Assembly: GCF_016924835.1 (NCBI RefSeq)
Contig: NZ_CP070480.1
Coordinates: 2,108,001-2,172,000, forward strand
Origin: Rothia sp. ZJ932
GTDB lineage: Bacteria > Actinomycetota > Actinomycetes > Actinomycetales > Micrococcaceae
Direction of reading: 5' to 3'
Length of the DNA stretch: 64,000 nucleotides
Made by a program: the position numbers and the translations under genes. The notes beneath the pieces are model-generated. The model was not told the DNA's origin. It ran no database searches and saw only the letters and a list, made by a program, of their open reading frames with translations. This document shows, piece by piece, positions 48,249 to 55,316 of this stretch; the first letter of the stretch is position 1; each line of letters opens with the position of its first letter.

Positions 48249-49019
48249 TTAGACTGAAAACGCCGAAATCTGTACACCCTCTACCTCAAGTGCCGCGCGC
48301 ACCGCGCGGGCAATACCAACAGCGCCGGCAGTATCACCGTGTACGCACACGCTGTGAGCGTCCAAAGCGACTTCAGTACCGTCAGCGGCAATCACTTTCT
48401 TCTCTAACGCCATTTTCACCACGCGAGCTGCCACCTGAACAGGATCATGGATTACCGCGTCAGCTTCACGGCGCGATACCAAAGTACCCTGCGAGGTGTA
48501 GCCGCGGTCTGCGAAAGCCTCGTAAAAAACCTCAACGCCAGCTTTCTGAGATTTTTCTACCACCACGCTACCGGGCAGACACAAGAGTGAGAGATTGGTA
48601 CCAGACGCACGGTTAAGCTCAGCGATAGCGGTAGCAACGGCTTGGGCTTGTGCCTCATGGTGAACGATAGTGTTGTACAAACCGCCGTGAGGTTTGACGT
48701 AGGAGACTTTGCCCCCGGCGAGCGCAGCGACAGCTTGCAAGGCACCAATCTGGTAGATGACCGCGTCCGTCAGTTCGGTGGGGGTCATATCGATGAAACG
48801 CCGACCAAAACCGGGCAGGTCAGGGTAGGCGACGTGGGCACCGATAGTCACATTGTTTGCAACAGCAGCGGTGCAGGTGGTTCGCATAACGGAAGGGTCA
48901 CCCGCGTGATACCCGCAGGCAATGTTGGCGGAAGAGACGATGCGCATCATCGCCGCATCGTCGCCCATGTTCCAAGAACCGAAAGACTCACCGGAGTCTG
49001 AATTGAGGTCAATATGCAC
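48249..49019 (-). CDS. pxpA: 5-Oxoprolinase subunit A (LamB/YcsF family)
   Basis: 256 residues. ATP-dependent hydrolysis of 5-oxoproline (pyroglutamate) to glutamate, with PxpB and PxpC. The N-terminus MHIDLNSDSGESFGSWNMGD, SSANIACGYHAGDPSVMR, TIGAHVAYPDLPGFGRR, VKPHGGLYNTIV and VCVHGDTAGAVGIARAVR are the standard conserved blocks. It is transcribed away from the pxpBC gene across a 198-bp region that holds the shared palindrome. No iol-type or nitrogen-control site was recognised. Confidence 0.94.
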   Translation of the reverse strand: MHIDLNSDSGESFGSWNMGDDAAMMRIVSSANIACGYHAGDPSVMRTTCTAAVANNVTIGAHVAYPDLPGFGRRFIDMTPTELTDAVIYQIGALQAVAALAGGKVSYVKPHGGLYNTIVHHEAQAQAVATAIAELNRASGTNLSLLCLPGSVVVEKSQKAGVEVFYEAFADRGYTSQGTLVSRREADAVIHDPVQVAARVVKMALEKKVIAADGTEVALDAHSVCVHGDTAGAVGIARAVRAALEVEGVQISAFSV

Positions 49020-49153
49020 GATAGGTGCTCTTTTCTACTGGGAGGTGCGCCGAGGCTGCCGGTAAATACATATTTTGGTTAAAAAATACTCAATTGACGT
49101 TTCGGCTACGATATATCTGTATCTATTGTTGCGTGAAGCAGGGCACACCTGTC

Positions 49154-49172
49154 AAGATTGTTGAACAATCTT
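49154..49172. promoter_or_regulatory. Perfect palindrome, probable GntR/FCD operator (copy 1)
   Basis: AAGATTGTTGAACAATCTT: two 9-bp arms around one G, in the divergent pxpA/pxpBC region, 45 bp before the pxpBC start. Its 15-bp core recurs upstream of the NRAMP-like gene. FCD-type GntR proteins bind short palindromes of this form. Confidence 0.7.
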
Positions 49173-49217
49173 AAGTGTGCGGTTTCACCCGCACTCATTT
49201 ACACCAAGGTAGGGCAC

Positions 49218-50798
49218 ATGACGCGCATCAAACGGTTTTCACTCAACTACGCGCTGGTTGATTGCAACTCTTTGCAACACGCCCTCAGCGTACACGCCCA
49301 CCTCACCGAGCATCCTACCCCCGGGCAGATTGAGCTGATCCCGGCGGCACAAACTGTACTGGTTCACTTTGCCACCCCGCAGCAGACTGAATCATTCATT
49401 ACCTCATTCACCGTGCCCGAACACAGCGAAACCACAGGAACGCAGACGACCACGCGCATCATTGAAACCGTCTATACCGGCGAGGACCTCAATGATGTTG
49501 CCAACGCTACCGGTCTCAGCGTTGAAGAAGTCATCACAAAGCACAGCAGCGCCAGCTGGCAGGTAGCTTTTGCGGGTTTCGCTCCCGGCTTCTTCTACCT
49601 GCACGCACCCGACAACACTATGGACGTACCCAGACGAGCCACCCCGCGCACCTCCGTTCCAGCAGGTTCAGTAGGACTTGCCGGGCAACTTTCCGGGATT
49701 TACCCGCGTTCATCCCCAGGTGGCTGGCAGCTGATCGGGCATACCAACGCCCCCCTGTGGGATCTCACCCAGAACCCACCCGCCTTGTTAGAGCCGGGCA
49801 ACACAGTGCAATTCAAGCCTGTGCGGGAGCTCGTGGAGATTCCCGCGTCCGCAAGCGTTACTCCCCCACAACCCCCTGAAAAAGGTGTTGCCCGCCTTGA
49901 TGCTCCCGGTCTTCAGACGGTGTATCAAGACGGCGGACGCGACGGCTTGAGCCACTGGGGAGTCTCACCTTCTGGGTTTGCTGACATTGCTGCCGCCCAC
50001 GAAGCGAACCGTCTAGTAGGTAACGCTGTGACGGTTACTCTTCTTGAAAACTTAGGCGGCGGACTGAAACTAACCGCCACCGACGATATCGTGCTCGCGG
50101 TGACCGGCGCACAGGTATCAGCAACAGTAACCTCCCCCGATGAGGCTGACGATAAAACACCCCGAACAGTTCGGCTATACAAAGCCTTCGCCCTCAAACC
50201 CAGCGAAACCCTGCAACTGGGCCCCACCACCGGTGGGCTACGCACCTACCTGGCACTGCGCGGTGGCTTTGAAGCACCGGTTGAAGCAGGCAGCACCTCA
50301 CGAGACACCCTCTCTGGTCTAGGAGCACCACCGCTAACCACCGGGCAAACCCTCTACACCGCCAACCTGCCAGCAAGTGCCGTAGCGGTAGGCGCGCGTC
50401 CACTCGATGTGCCCAGCGAAAGCATCACCCTGCGCGTCATTGCCGGACCACGCGATGACTGGTTCACCACCGAATCGCTAGAGAAATTTACCGCAACCAG
50501 CTGGCAGGTGAGCGACTCCAGTGACCGCATCGGTGTGAGGCTTACCCCCGAAAATCCGCGGGATTCTACAACGCCGGTCTTGCAACGCTCCCGTGAAGGC
50601 GAGCTGCCCAGCGAAGGCATGGTCACCGGCGCCATCCAGGTGCCACCCAACGGTGAACCGGTTATTTTTCTCAGCGACAGACCGGTCACCGGCGGCTACC
50701 CCGTAATCGCCAGCGTACACCCAGCCGACCTGCGGCTACTTGCCCAAGCACCACCGACAACCCGCGTCACTTTCACTTTCATCGACCCCGCCAGCTAA
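49218..50798 (+). CDS. pxpBC: 5-Oxoprolinase subunits B and C, fused (KipI-KipA)
   Basis: 527 residues from the ATG at 49218 (MTRIKRFSLNYALVDCNS); the frame is open from 49158, through the operator. Residues 1 to about 205 are PxpB/KipI (CT_C_D, AHS1; FAGFAPGFFYLHAPDNTMDV and RATPRTSVPAGSVGLAGQL are its core). Residues about 225-527 are PxpC/KipA (CT_A_B, AHS2; LDAPGLQTVYQDGGRDGLSH, WGVSPSGFADIAAAHEANRL, GYPVIASVHPADL). The same two domains, in reverse order, form the carboxyltransferase of urea carboxylase. It is followed 9 bp later by a biotin carboxylase-BCCP gene, so it may form a biotin-dependent enzyme. Confidence 0.92.
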   Translation: MTRIKRFSLNYALVDCNSLQHALSVHAHLTEHPTPGQIELIPAAQTVLVHFATPQQTESFITSFTVPEHSETTGTQTTTRIIETVYTGEDLNDVANATGLSVEEVITKHSSASWQVAFAGFAPGFFYLHAPDNTMDVPRRATPRTSVPAGSVGLAGQLSGIYPRSSPGGWQLIGHTNAPLWDLTQNPPALLEPGNTVQFKPVRELVEIPASASVTPPQPPEKGVARLDAPGLQTVYQDGGRDGLSHWGVSPSGFADIAAAHEANRLVGNAVTVTLLENLGGGLKLTATDDIVLAVTGAQVSATVTSPDEADDKTPRTVRLYKAFALKPSETLQLGPTTGGLRTYLALRGGFEAPVEAGSTSRDTLSGLGAPPLTTGQTLYTANLPASAVAVGARPLDVPSESITLRVIAGPRDDWFTTESLEKFTATSWQVSDSSDRIGVRLTPENPRDSTTPVLQRSREGELPSEGMVTGAIQVPPNGEPVIFLSDRPVTGGYPVIASVHPADLRLLAQAPPTTRVTFTFIDPAS

Positions 50799-50807
50799 GG
50801 AACCCTC

Positions 50808-52559
50808 ATGCGTAAAATTCTCATTGCCAACCGCGGCGAAATCGCCGTTCGCATCATCAATGCCTGCGCCGATGCAGGTTTTACCAGCATTGCCATCTAC
50901 GCCGACGCTGATGCCCACGCCCTGCACACTGTCTTAGCAGACGAAGCCCACGCCCTTGAAGGCAGTTCACCGGCAGAGACCTACCTCAACATCGAGAAAG
51001 TGCTTGAAATCGCCAAAAAATCAGGTGCCACCGATGTACACCCCGGCTACGGCTTTTTGGCAGAAAACGCCGATTTTGCCCGCGCTGTTATAGATGCCGG
51101 TCTCACCTGGATTGGTCCCTCACCAGAGACCATCACCGCCCTGGGCGACAAGGTAGCAGCACGCGACATTGCAATGGCAGTAGACGCTCCACTGGCTCCT
51201 GGCACCGACGGACCGGTGGCGGACGCAGCAGAAGCCCGCGCCTTCGCTGAAGAACACGGTCTACCTGTAGTTATCAAAGCCGCCCACGGTGGCGGCGGAC
51301 GTGGCATGCGAGTAGTACGCTCCCTAGATGAAATTGAGGACGCCTTCGACTCGGCATCACGCGAAGCCATCGGTGCCTTCGGCAACGGCGACTGCTTCGT
51401 AGAGCGCTTCTTAGACACCCCTCGCCATGTCGAAGCCCAGGTAGCGGCGGACGTCCACGGCAACGCCGTCGTCATCGGCACCCGCGACTGTTCCCTGCAA
51501 CGACGACACCAAAAACTGGTCGAGGAAGCCCCCGCGCCCTTTTTAAGCTCGGCGCAAGAAGAGCAGATTGTGCGCGCGTCCGCCAATATTTTCAAGCGAG
51601 CCGGGTACGTGGGCGTGGGCACCACCGAATTTTTGGTCGCCGTTGATGGCGCTATCTCCTTTCTCGAAGTAAACACCCGTATTCAGGTAGAACACCCCAT
51701 CACCGAAGAAGTCACCGGCGTTGATCTGGTGCAGCTGCAATTCGCCCTCGCCGCCGGTGAGCCGCTACCCTTCACCCAGATGCCAGAACCGCGCGGACAT
51801 GCCTTTGAATTCCGCATTAACGCTGAAGACCCAGCACGAGGTTTTCTACCCGCTGCCGGCGAAATCACCTCCATCAGCGTGCCTACAGGTCCCGGCATTC
51901 GCTGGGATTCAGGGGTACGTGCGGGTACCGTGAGCTCAGGCGACTTTGATTCCCTGCTCGCCAAACTGATCGTGAGTGCCCCGACGCGCCAGCAAGCGAT
52001 TCGACGCGCACGCCATGCCCTGCGACAGCTAGAAATTCAGGGCATTTCAACCGTCATAGACTTTCACCGCCGAGTCATGGAACACCCTGACTTCACCTCA
52101 AACGACGGGTTAAAGGTGTACACCACCTGGATTGAAAACGAACTGGGCGACGACCTGCTACCCGATGAAAACTACCGCGGCGGGCTGCTACCCGTAGGTG
52201 CCACGAGCTTTCCGGGCACCGGCGTCACCCGCTTCAACCTCGAAGTGAACGGGGTATCTACCCAAGTAGGAATTCCAGATTCTATCTTCGCTTCTTTCGG
52301 CAATAGTGCAGGCGCTGGCAATGCTGGCGGGGAGGTGGCAGACGCGCGCGCACCCGAGGTCACCTCACCCATGAGCGGCAATCTACTGCGCTTTGAGGTT
52401 GCAGTTGGTGACAGTGTTGAAACCGGTCAGCAGGTTGCCGTACTTGAAGCCATGAAAACCGAGGTACCCGTCACCGCAGACGTTAGCGGCGTAGTATCTG
52501 CCCTGCCGGTAGAACCCGGGACGCGCGTCAACGCCGGGCAAGTATTGGTTCAGTTCTAG
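50808..52559 (+). CDS. Biotin carboxylase / biotin carboxyl carrier fusion
   Basis: 583 residues. Residues 1 to about 450 are a biotin carboxylase: MRKILIANRGEIAVRII, VHPGYGFLAENADFARAV, ATP-grasp VIKAAHGGGGRGMRVV, ERFLDTPRHVEAQVAADVHG, GTRDCSLQRRHQKLVEEAP and the EVNTRIQVEHPITEEVTG catalytic block. A Gly/Ala linker follows, then a biotinyl domain whose EAMKTE places the biotin on Lys 550. No ordinary acyl-CoA carboxyltransferase is nearby; the fused PxpBC protein directly upstream is the natural partner, giving BC, BCCP and CT in two chains, as in urea carboxylase split up. It could alternatively serve a general acyl-CoA carboxylase. Confidence 0.9.
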   Translation: MRKILIANRGEIAVRIINACADAGFTSIAIYADADAHALHTVLADEAHALEGSSPAETYLNIEKVLEIAKKSGATDVHPGYGFLAENADFARAVIDAGLTWIGPSPETITALGDKVAARDIAMAVDAPLAPGTDGPVADAAEARAFAEEHGLPVVIKAAHGGGGRGMRVVRSLDEIEDAFDSASREAIGAFGNGDCFVERFLDTPRHVEAQVAADVHGNAVVIGTRDCSLQRRHQKLVEEAPAPFLSSAQEEQIVRASANIFKRAGYVGVGTTEFLVAVDGAISFLEVNTRIQVEHPITEEVTGVDLVQLQFALAAGEPLPFTQMPEPRGHAFEFRINAEDPARGFLPAAGEITSISVPTGPGIRWDSGVRAGTVSSGDFDSLLAKLIVSAPTRQQAIRRARHALRQLEIQGISTVIDFHRRVMEHPDFTSNDGLKVYTTWIENELGDDLLPDENYRGGLLPVGATSFPGTGVTRFNLEVNGVSTQVGIPDSIFASFGNSAGAGNAGGEVADARAPEVTSPMSGNLLRFEVAVGDSVETGQQVAVLEAMKTEVPVTADVSGVVSALPVEPGTRVNAGQVLVQF

Positions 52560-52569
52560 GAGTTGACGA

Positions 52570-52640
52570 AAAAACACGGGATTACGGTGAAAGCAGTATC
52601 TCTACGGCTGGTACTTTCGCCGTAGTCCCGTACTTTCTCG
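52570..52640 (+). repeat. Dispersed hairpin repeat, copy B (probable terminator)
   Basis: 18-bp stem, ACGGGATTACGGTGAAAG (52576-52593) with CTTTCGCCGTAGTCCCGT (52614-52631), two G-U pairs, loop of 20 nt, preceded by a run of six A. It matches copy A (1536-1606) over most of its length and, like it, lies directly 3' of a gene in the same orientation. Confidence 0.7.
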
Positions 52641-52676
52641 GTGAATCTTTAAATACACCGACTAAAGTGATGCACT

Positions 52677-53369
52677 GTGAACTTTTCTTCCCCAACCACA
52701 AACGCCCCCATGCTACTGAGCGAGTTGGTGGACGCGTCCACCCCAACCAACCACACCCACGCACCCGTATGGGCGGCGCAGGTATTGCGGGAAGCCATGA
52801 TTCAGGGTGTGCTAGCGCCGGGAGCAAAGCTGGGCGAAGTGCAGCTGACCGAGCAGCTGGGCATCTCGCGTAATACCCTACGCCAGGCGTTTACCGCGCT
52901 AGAAGCCGAACACCTGGTGACGCGCGTACCCAACCGCGGGGTGTTTGTGGTGGTTCCCGATGCCCAGCAAATTCAGGAACTTTTTACCCTGCGCCTAGCA
53001 CTTGAGGGGGCAGCTATTGATCTGGCACCCGCCAGGGAACATACGAAACTGCGCGCTATCATCACAGAATCTGCTGCCCACCGCGAGCGAAAATCAGCGG
53101 CGGGCATGGCGGCAGCCAACCAAAATTTTCACCGCGGACTCGTGGCGCTGGCGGGTAGCCCCAGATTGAACGCACTCATGGCACACGCACTAGCCGAAAT
53201 GCGCCTACTCTTTCACTCCATGACAACCGTGCCGGATTTTCATGCACCCTTCATCGACAAGAACGCCCACCTACTGCAACTGATAGAAAACGGACAGAAA
53301 CCCCAGGCACGGGACTACCTGCACGGGTACCTTGAAGAATCAGCAGCCTACTTTGCGGGCAGGGTCTAA
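52677..53369 (+). CDS. GntR-family regulator, FCD subfamily
   Basis: 230 residues, GTG start. After a Ser/Thr/Pro-rich tail comes a winged helix-turn-helix (about 30-95; AAQVLREAMIQGVLAPGAKL, EQLGISRNTLRQAFTALEAE, PNRGVFVVV) and an all-helical FCD effector domain (about 105-228) with the ligand/metal-binding NQNFHRGLVALAGSPRL His near 147 and AFIDKNAHLLQL-type His near 200. Likely controls the 5-oxoproline locus it sits in, through the palindrome at 49154 and 54970. A TAAAGT -10-like element ends 8 bp before the GTG, so it may be leaderless. It fills the place that KipR holds in Bacillus, but is from another family. Confidence 0.82.
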   Translation: MNFSSPTTNAPMLLSELVDASTPTNHTHAPVWAAQVLREAMIQGVLAPGAKLGEVQLTEQLGISRNTLRQAFTALEAEHLVTRVPNRGVFVVVPDAQQIQELFTLRLALEGAAIDLAPAREHTKLRAIITESAAHRERKSAAGMAAANQNFHRGLVALAGSPRLNALMAHALAEMRLLFHSMTTVPDFHAPFIDKNAHLLQLIENGQKPQARDYLHGYLEESAAYFAGRV

Positions 53370-53483
53370 AGCAGGGGATAGCGCGAGCAGATGCAAGGGA
53401 GAGAGGGCTGACATTACGTCCGCCCGTTACTGCGGTGGCAGTGCCCCCCCCAGCAACCGGCGATTCTCCCTTTAACGCACGAT

Positions 53484-53508
53484 TCACCTCTGCAGAAGAG
53501 GTGAATTG
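53484..53508. terminator. Possible terminator after the GntR gene
   Basis: 10-bp perfect arms ATTCACCTCT and AGAGGTGAAT with a 5-nt loop, about 115 bp past the GntR stop. No U-tract follows, so the function is uncertain. The rest of 53370-53613 shows nothing else recognisable. Confidence 0.35.
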
Positions 53509-53614
53509 TGCAATAAAAGGTGAATTACGGATGCGACCAATCTGCCAGCTCGGGAAAGACCGCGTTCGCTACGCTCACACTCTCCCACGCTGGGCCGCTG
53601 ACGCTGTGCCCAGC

Positions 53615-53665
53615 GCTAGCAACCAATTTTTGCTTCCTCACTCACTCGGAAAATTGGTTGCTAGC
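53615..53665 (-). terminator. Long-stem hairpin at the NRAMP-like gene end
   Basis: 16-bp perfect arms GCTAGCAACCAATTTT (53615-53630) and AAAATTGGTTGCTAGC (53650-53665) with a 19-nt loop. The distal arm covers the stop codon of the NRAMP-like gene. Confidence 0.7.
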
Positions 53666-54899
53666 CTTGCCATAGCTTCGCAATGCCGCCCAAAGAGTTC
53701 CAACCCAAGTAGATGGTCAGCAACCAGGACGCCCAACCCACAACCAACAACCACACCGGGTACTTATACCCCGCCAGCAAGGTCTTCGCGCGGAAAGTCG
53801 CCACAAACAAGAGCACACCGAAACCAACCGGCAGAATCAGACCGTTCACCGCGCCCGCCACAATCAGCAGCGTCGCAGGAGCCTTACCCAGCGACATAAA
53901 AACAACGGTCGAAACTACAATGAAGCCGATGGTCAAACCGTTCTTCACACCCACCGAAGTGCGAGAAGTCGTCAAGAACGACACCGAAGTATATGCAGCA
54001 CCAATCACAGACGAAATCGCCGCACCCCACAAAATCAGACCAAACAGACGGGTACCGATCTCACCAGCGGCAACGCCAAACGCCTGACCGGCAATCGAGC
54101 TTTCCGTTGACAGTTCAACACCGGTAGCAACAACACCCAAAATCGCCAGGAACAGCAAGAAACGCATCACGCCGGTGATAATAATGCCGGTCACCGAAGA
54201 CCGGGCAATATCGGTCACGGACTCAACACCCGAAACACCGGCGTCAATCATGCGGTGCGCACCCGCATAGGTAATGTAGCCACCCACGGTGCCACCCACC
54301 AGGGTCGTAATGACAGCAAAATCAACGGTCTCAGGCATGACGAAGTTACGCATCGCCTCACCCACAGGCGGGTTAGATACAACAGCAACGTAAGCAGTTG
54401 CCAGAATCATGATGATACCCAACACAACCACAACGCGGTCCAGAGCCATACCTGCCTTACGTGATACAAAAACGGCGATTGCCAAAACAGCGGTCAAGAT
54501 ACCACCGAGTTTCGGGTCAAGACCCAGCATGGAATCCATGCCCAAACCGCCACCGGCAACGTTGCCCACGTTAAAGACGAAACCGCCGAGGGCAACAAGC
54601 ACCGCCAAAAACATGCCCAACCCAGGGAGAACGGCATTCGCCAGCTCCTGCGCTTTACGCCCCGAAACACCAATAACACGCCAAACATTCAGCTGCACCG
54701 CGATGTCGATAATGATTGACACCAGAATCGCAAACGCGAAAGCGGCACCTAACTGGTAGGTAAACTGACCGGTCTGTGTAATGAAGCCCGGACCGATGGC
54801 GCTGGTTGCCATCAAAAAGAGCGAACCGATGAGCGCCGAACGGCGACCTTTCACCGATCGCTGCGGACGCGCGTCCGCAGGGTTAAAATTCTCAGCCAC
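53661..54899 (-). CDS. NRAMP-superfamily transporter lacking metal motifs (YcsG-like)
   Basis: 412 residues, 11 predicted helices, related to NRAMP/SLC11. In metal-transporting NRAMPs helix 1 carries DPGN and helix 6 MPH; here the matching places read AIGPGFITQTGQFT and YITYAGAHRMIDAG, so the metal-binding Asp, Asn and Met are absent. In Bacillus subtilis the NRAMP-like gene ycsG stands beside pxpA-kipI-kipA, the same neighbourhood as here. A role in moving 5-oxoproline or another pathway compound is plausible but unproven. The promoter carries the shared palindrome. Confidence 0.82.
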   Translation of the reverse strand: MAENFNPADARPQRSVKGRRSALIGSLFLMATSAIGPGFITQTGQFTYQLGAAFAFAILVSIIIDIAVQLNVWRVIGVSGRKAQELANAVLPGLGMFLAVLVALGGFVFNVGNVAGGGLGMDSMLGLDPKLGGILTAVLAIAVFVSRKAGMALDRVVVVLGIIMILATAYVAVVSNPPVGEAMRNFVMPETVDFAVITTLVGGTVGGYITYAGAHRMIDAGVSGVESVTDIARSSVTGIIITGVMRFLLFLAILGVVATGVELSTESSIAGQAFGVAAGEIGTRLFGLILWGAAISSVIGAAYTSVSFLTTSRTSVGVKNGLTIGFIVVSTVVFMSLGKAPATLLIVAGAVNGLILPVGFGVLLFVATFRAKTLLAGYKYPVWLLVVGWASWLLTIYLGWNSLGGIAKLWQG

Positions 54900-54969
54900 A
54901 ATGGCTCCTAATCAGAAGAGGAAAACGCTCAAATATTGCGTGTGTCATAGATACTAGTCACAATATAGA

Positions 54970-54984
54970 GATTGTTGAACAATC
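54970..54984. promoter_or_regulatory. Probable GntR/FCD operator (copy 2)
   Basis: GATTGTTGAACAATC, identical in its 15-bp core to copy 1, about 70 bp upstream of the NRAMP-like start, beside an AT-rich tract (CAATATAG) likely to hold the -10. Confidence 0.7.
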
Positions 54985-55001
54985 CTGCAAGTGGGGCAGG
55001 C

Positions 55002-55050
55002 AAAAAGGGGCGTTCCCCACGGTCTTCCCGCGGAGAACGTCCCCTTTTTT
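55002..55050. terminator. Hairpin terminator between divergent transcription units
   Basis: Arms AAAAAGGGGCGTTC (55002-55015) and GAACGTCCCCTTTTTT (55035-55050), one-base bulge, with A and T tracts on the two sides. There is no gene ending here now, so either a short gene has been lost or an unrecognised one ends here. Confidence 0.6.
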
Positions 55051-55235
55051 CTGACTGCTAGATAAGGTCAAGACGCGCGGCGGCGGCTTGATGACCAGGG
55101 CGCTGACAGCAAGCGAGGTCAGCGTAAAGACTCGTGCACTGGGGGAGGTGAAGGTAGACGGGGTGTTTTCAGGGGTGCAAACCAGCCCTTTCTGGCACAA
55201 AGGAAAGCAGTGGCACCGTTTCACCACAACTTAAT

Positions 55236-55256
55236 TGATAACGGTTCTCATTATCA
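55236..55256. promoter_or_regulatory. Zur-box-like operator of the zinc operon
   Basis: Pseudo-palindrome TGATAA at 55236-55241 and TTATCA at 55251-55256 around CGGTTCTCA, resembling actinobacterial Zur sites (TGATAAT-type half sites with AACG/CATT cores). It lies 80 bp before the start of the first surface-protein gene. It implies repression when zinc is plentiful. Confidence 0.65.
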
Positions 55257-55316
55257 TGTTATTGTTGTTTGGGAATCATTTTCAAAACTTCTAGTAGAAA
55301 GCACAGCATCGCTGCC

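Noticed and set aside
53435-53899. 154-codon plus-strand frame overlapping the end of the NRAMP-like gene
   Set aside because: Rich in Pro/Arg/Thr as antisense frames are here, runs through a terminator stem, and has no ribosome site.
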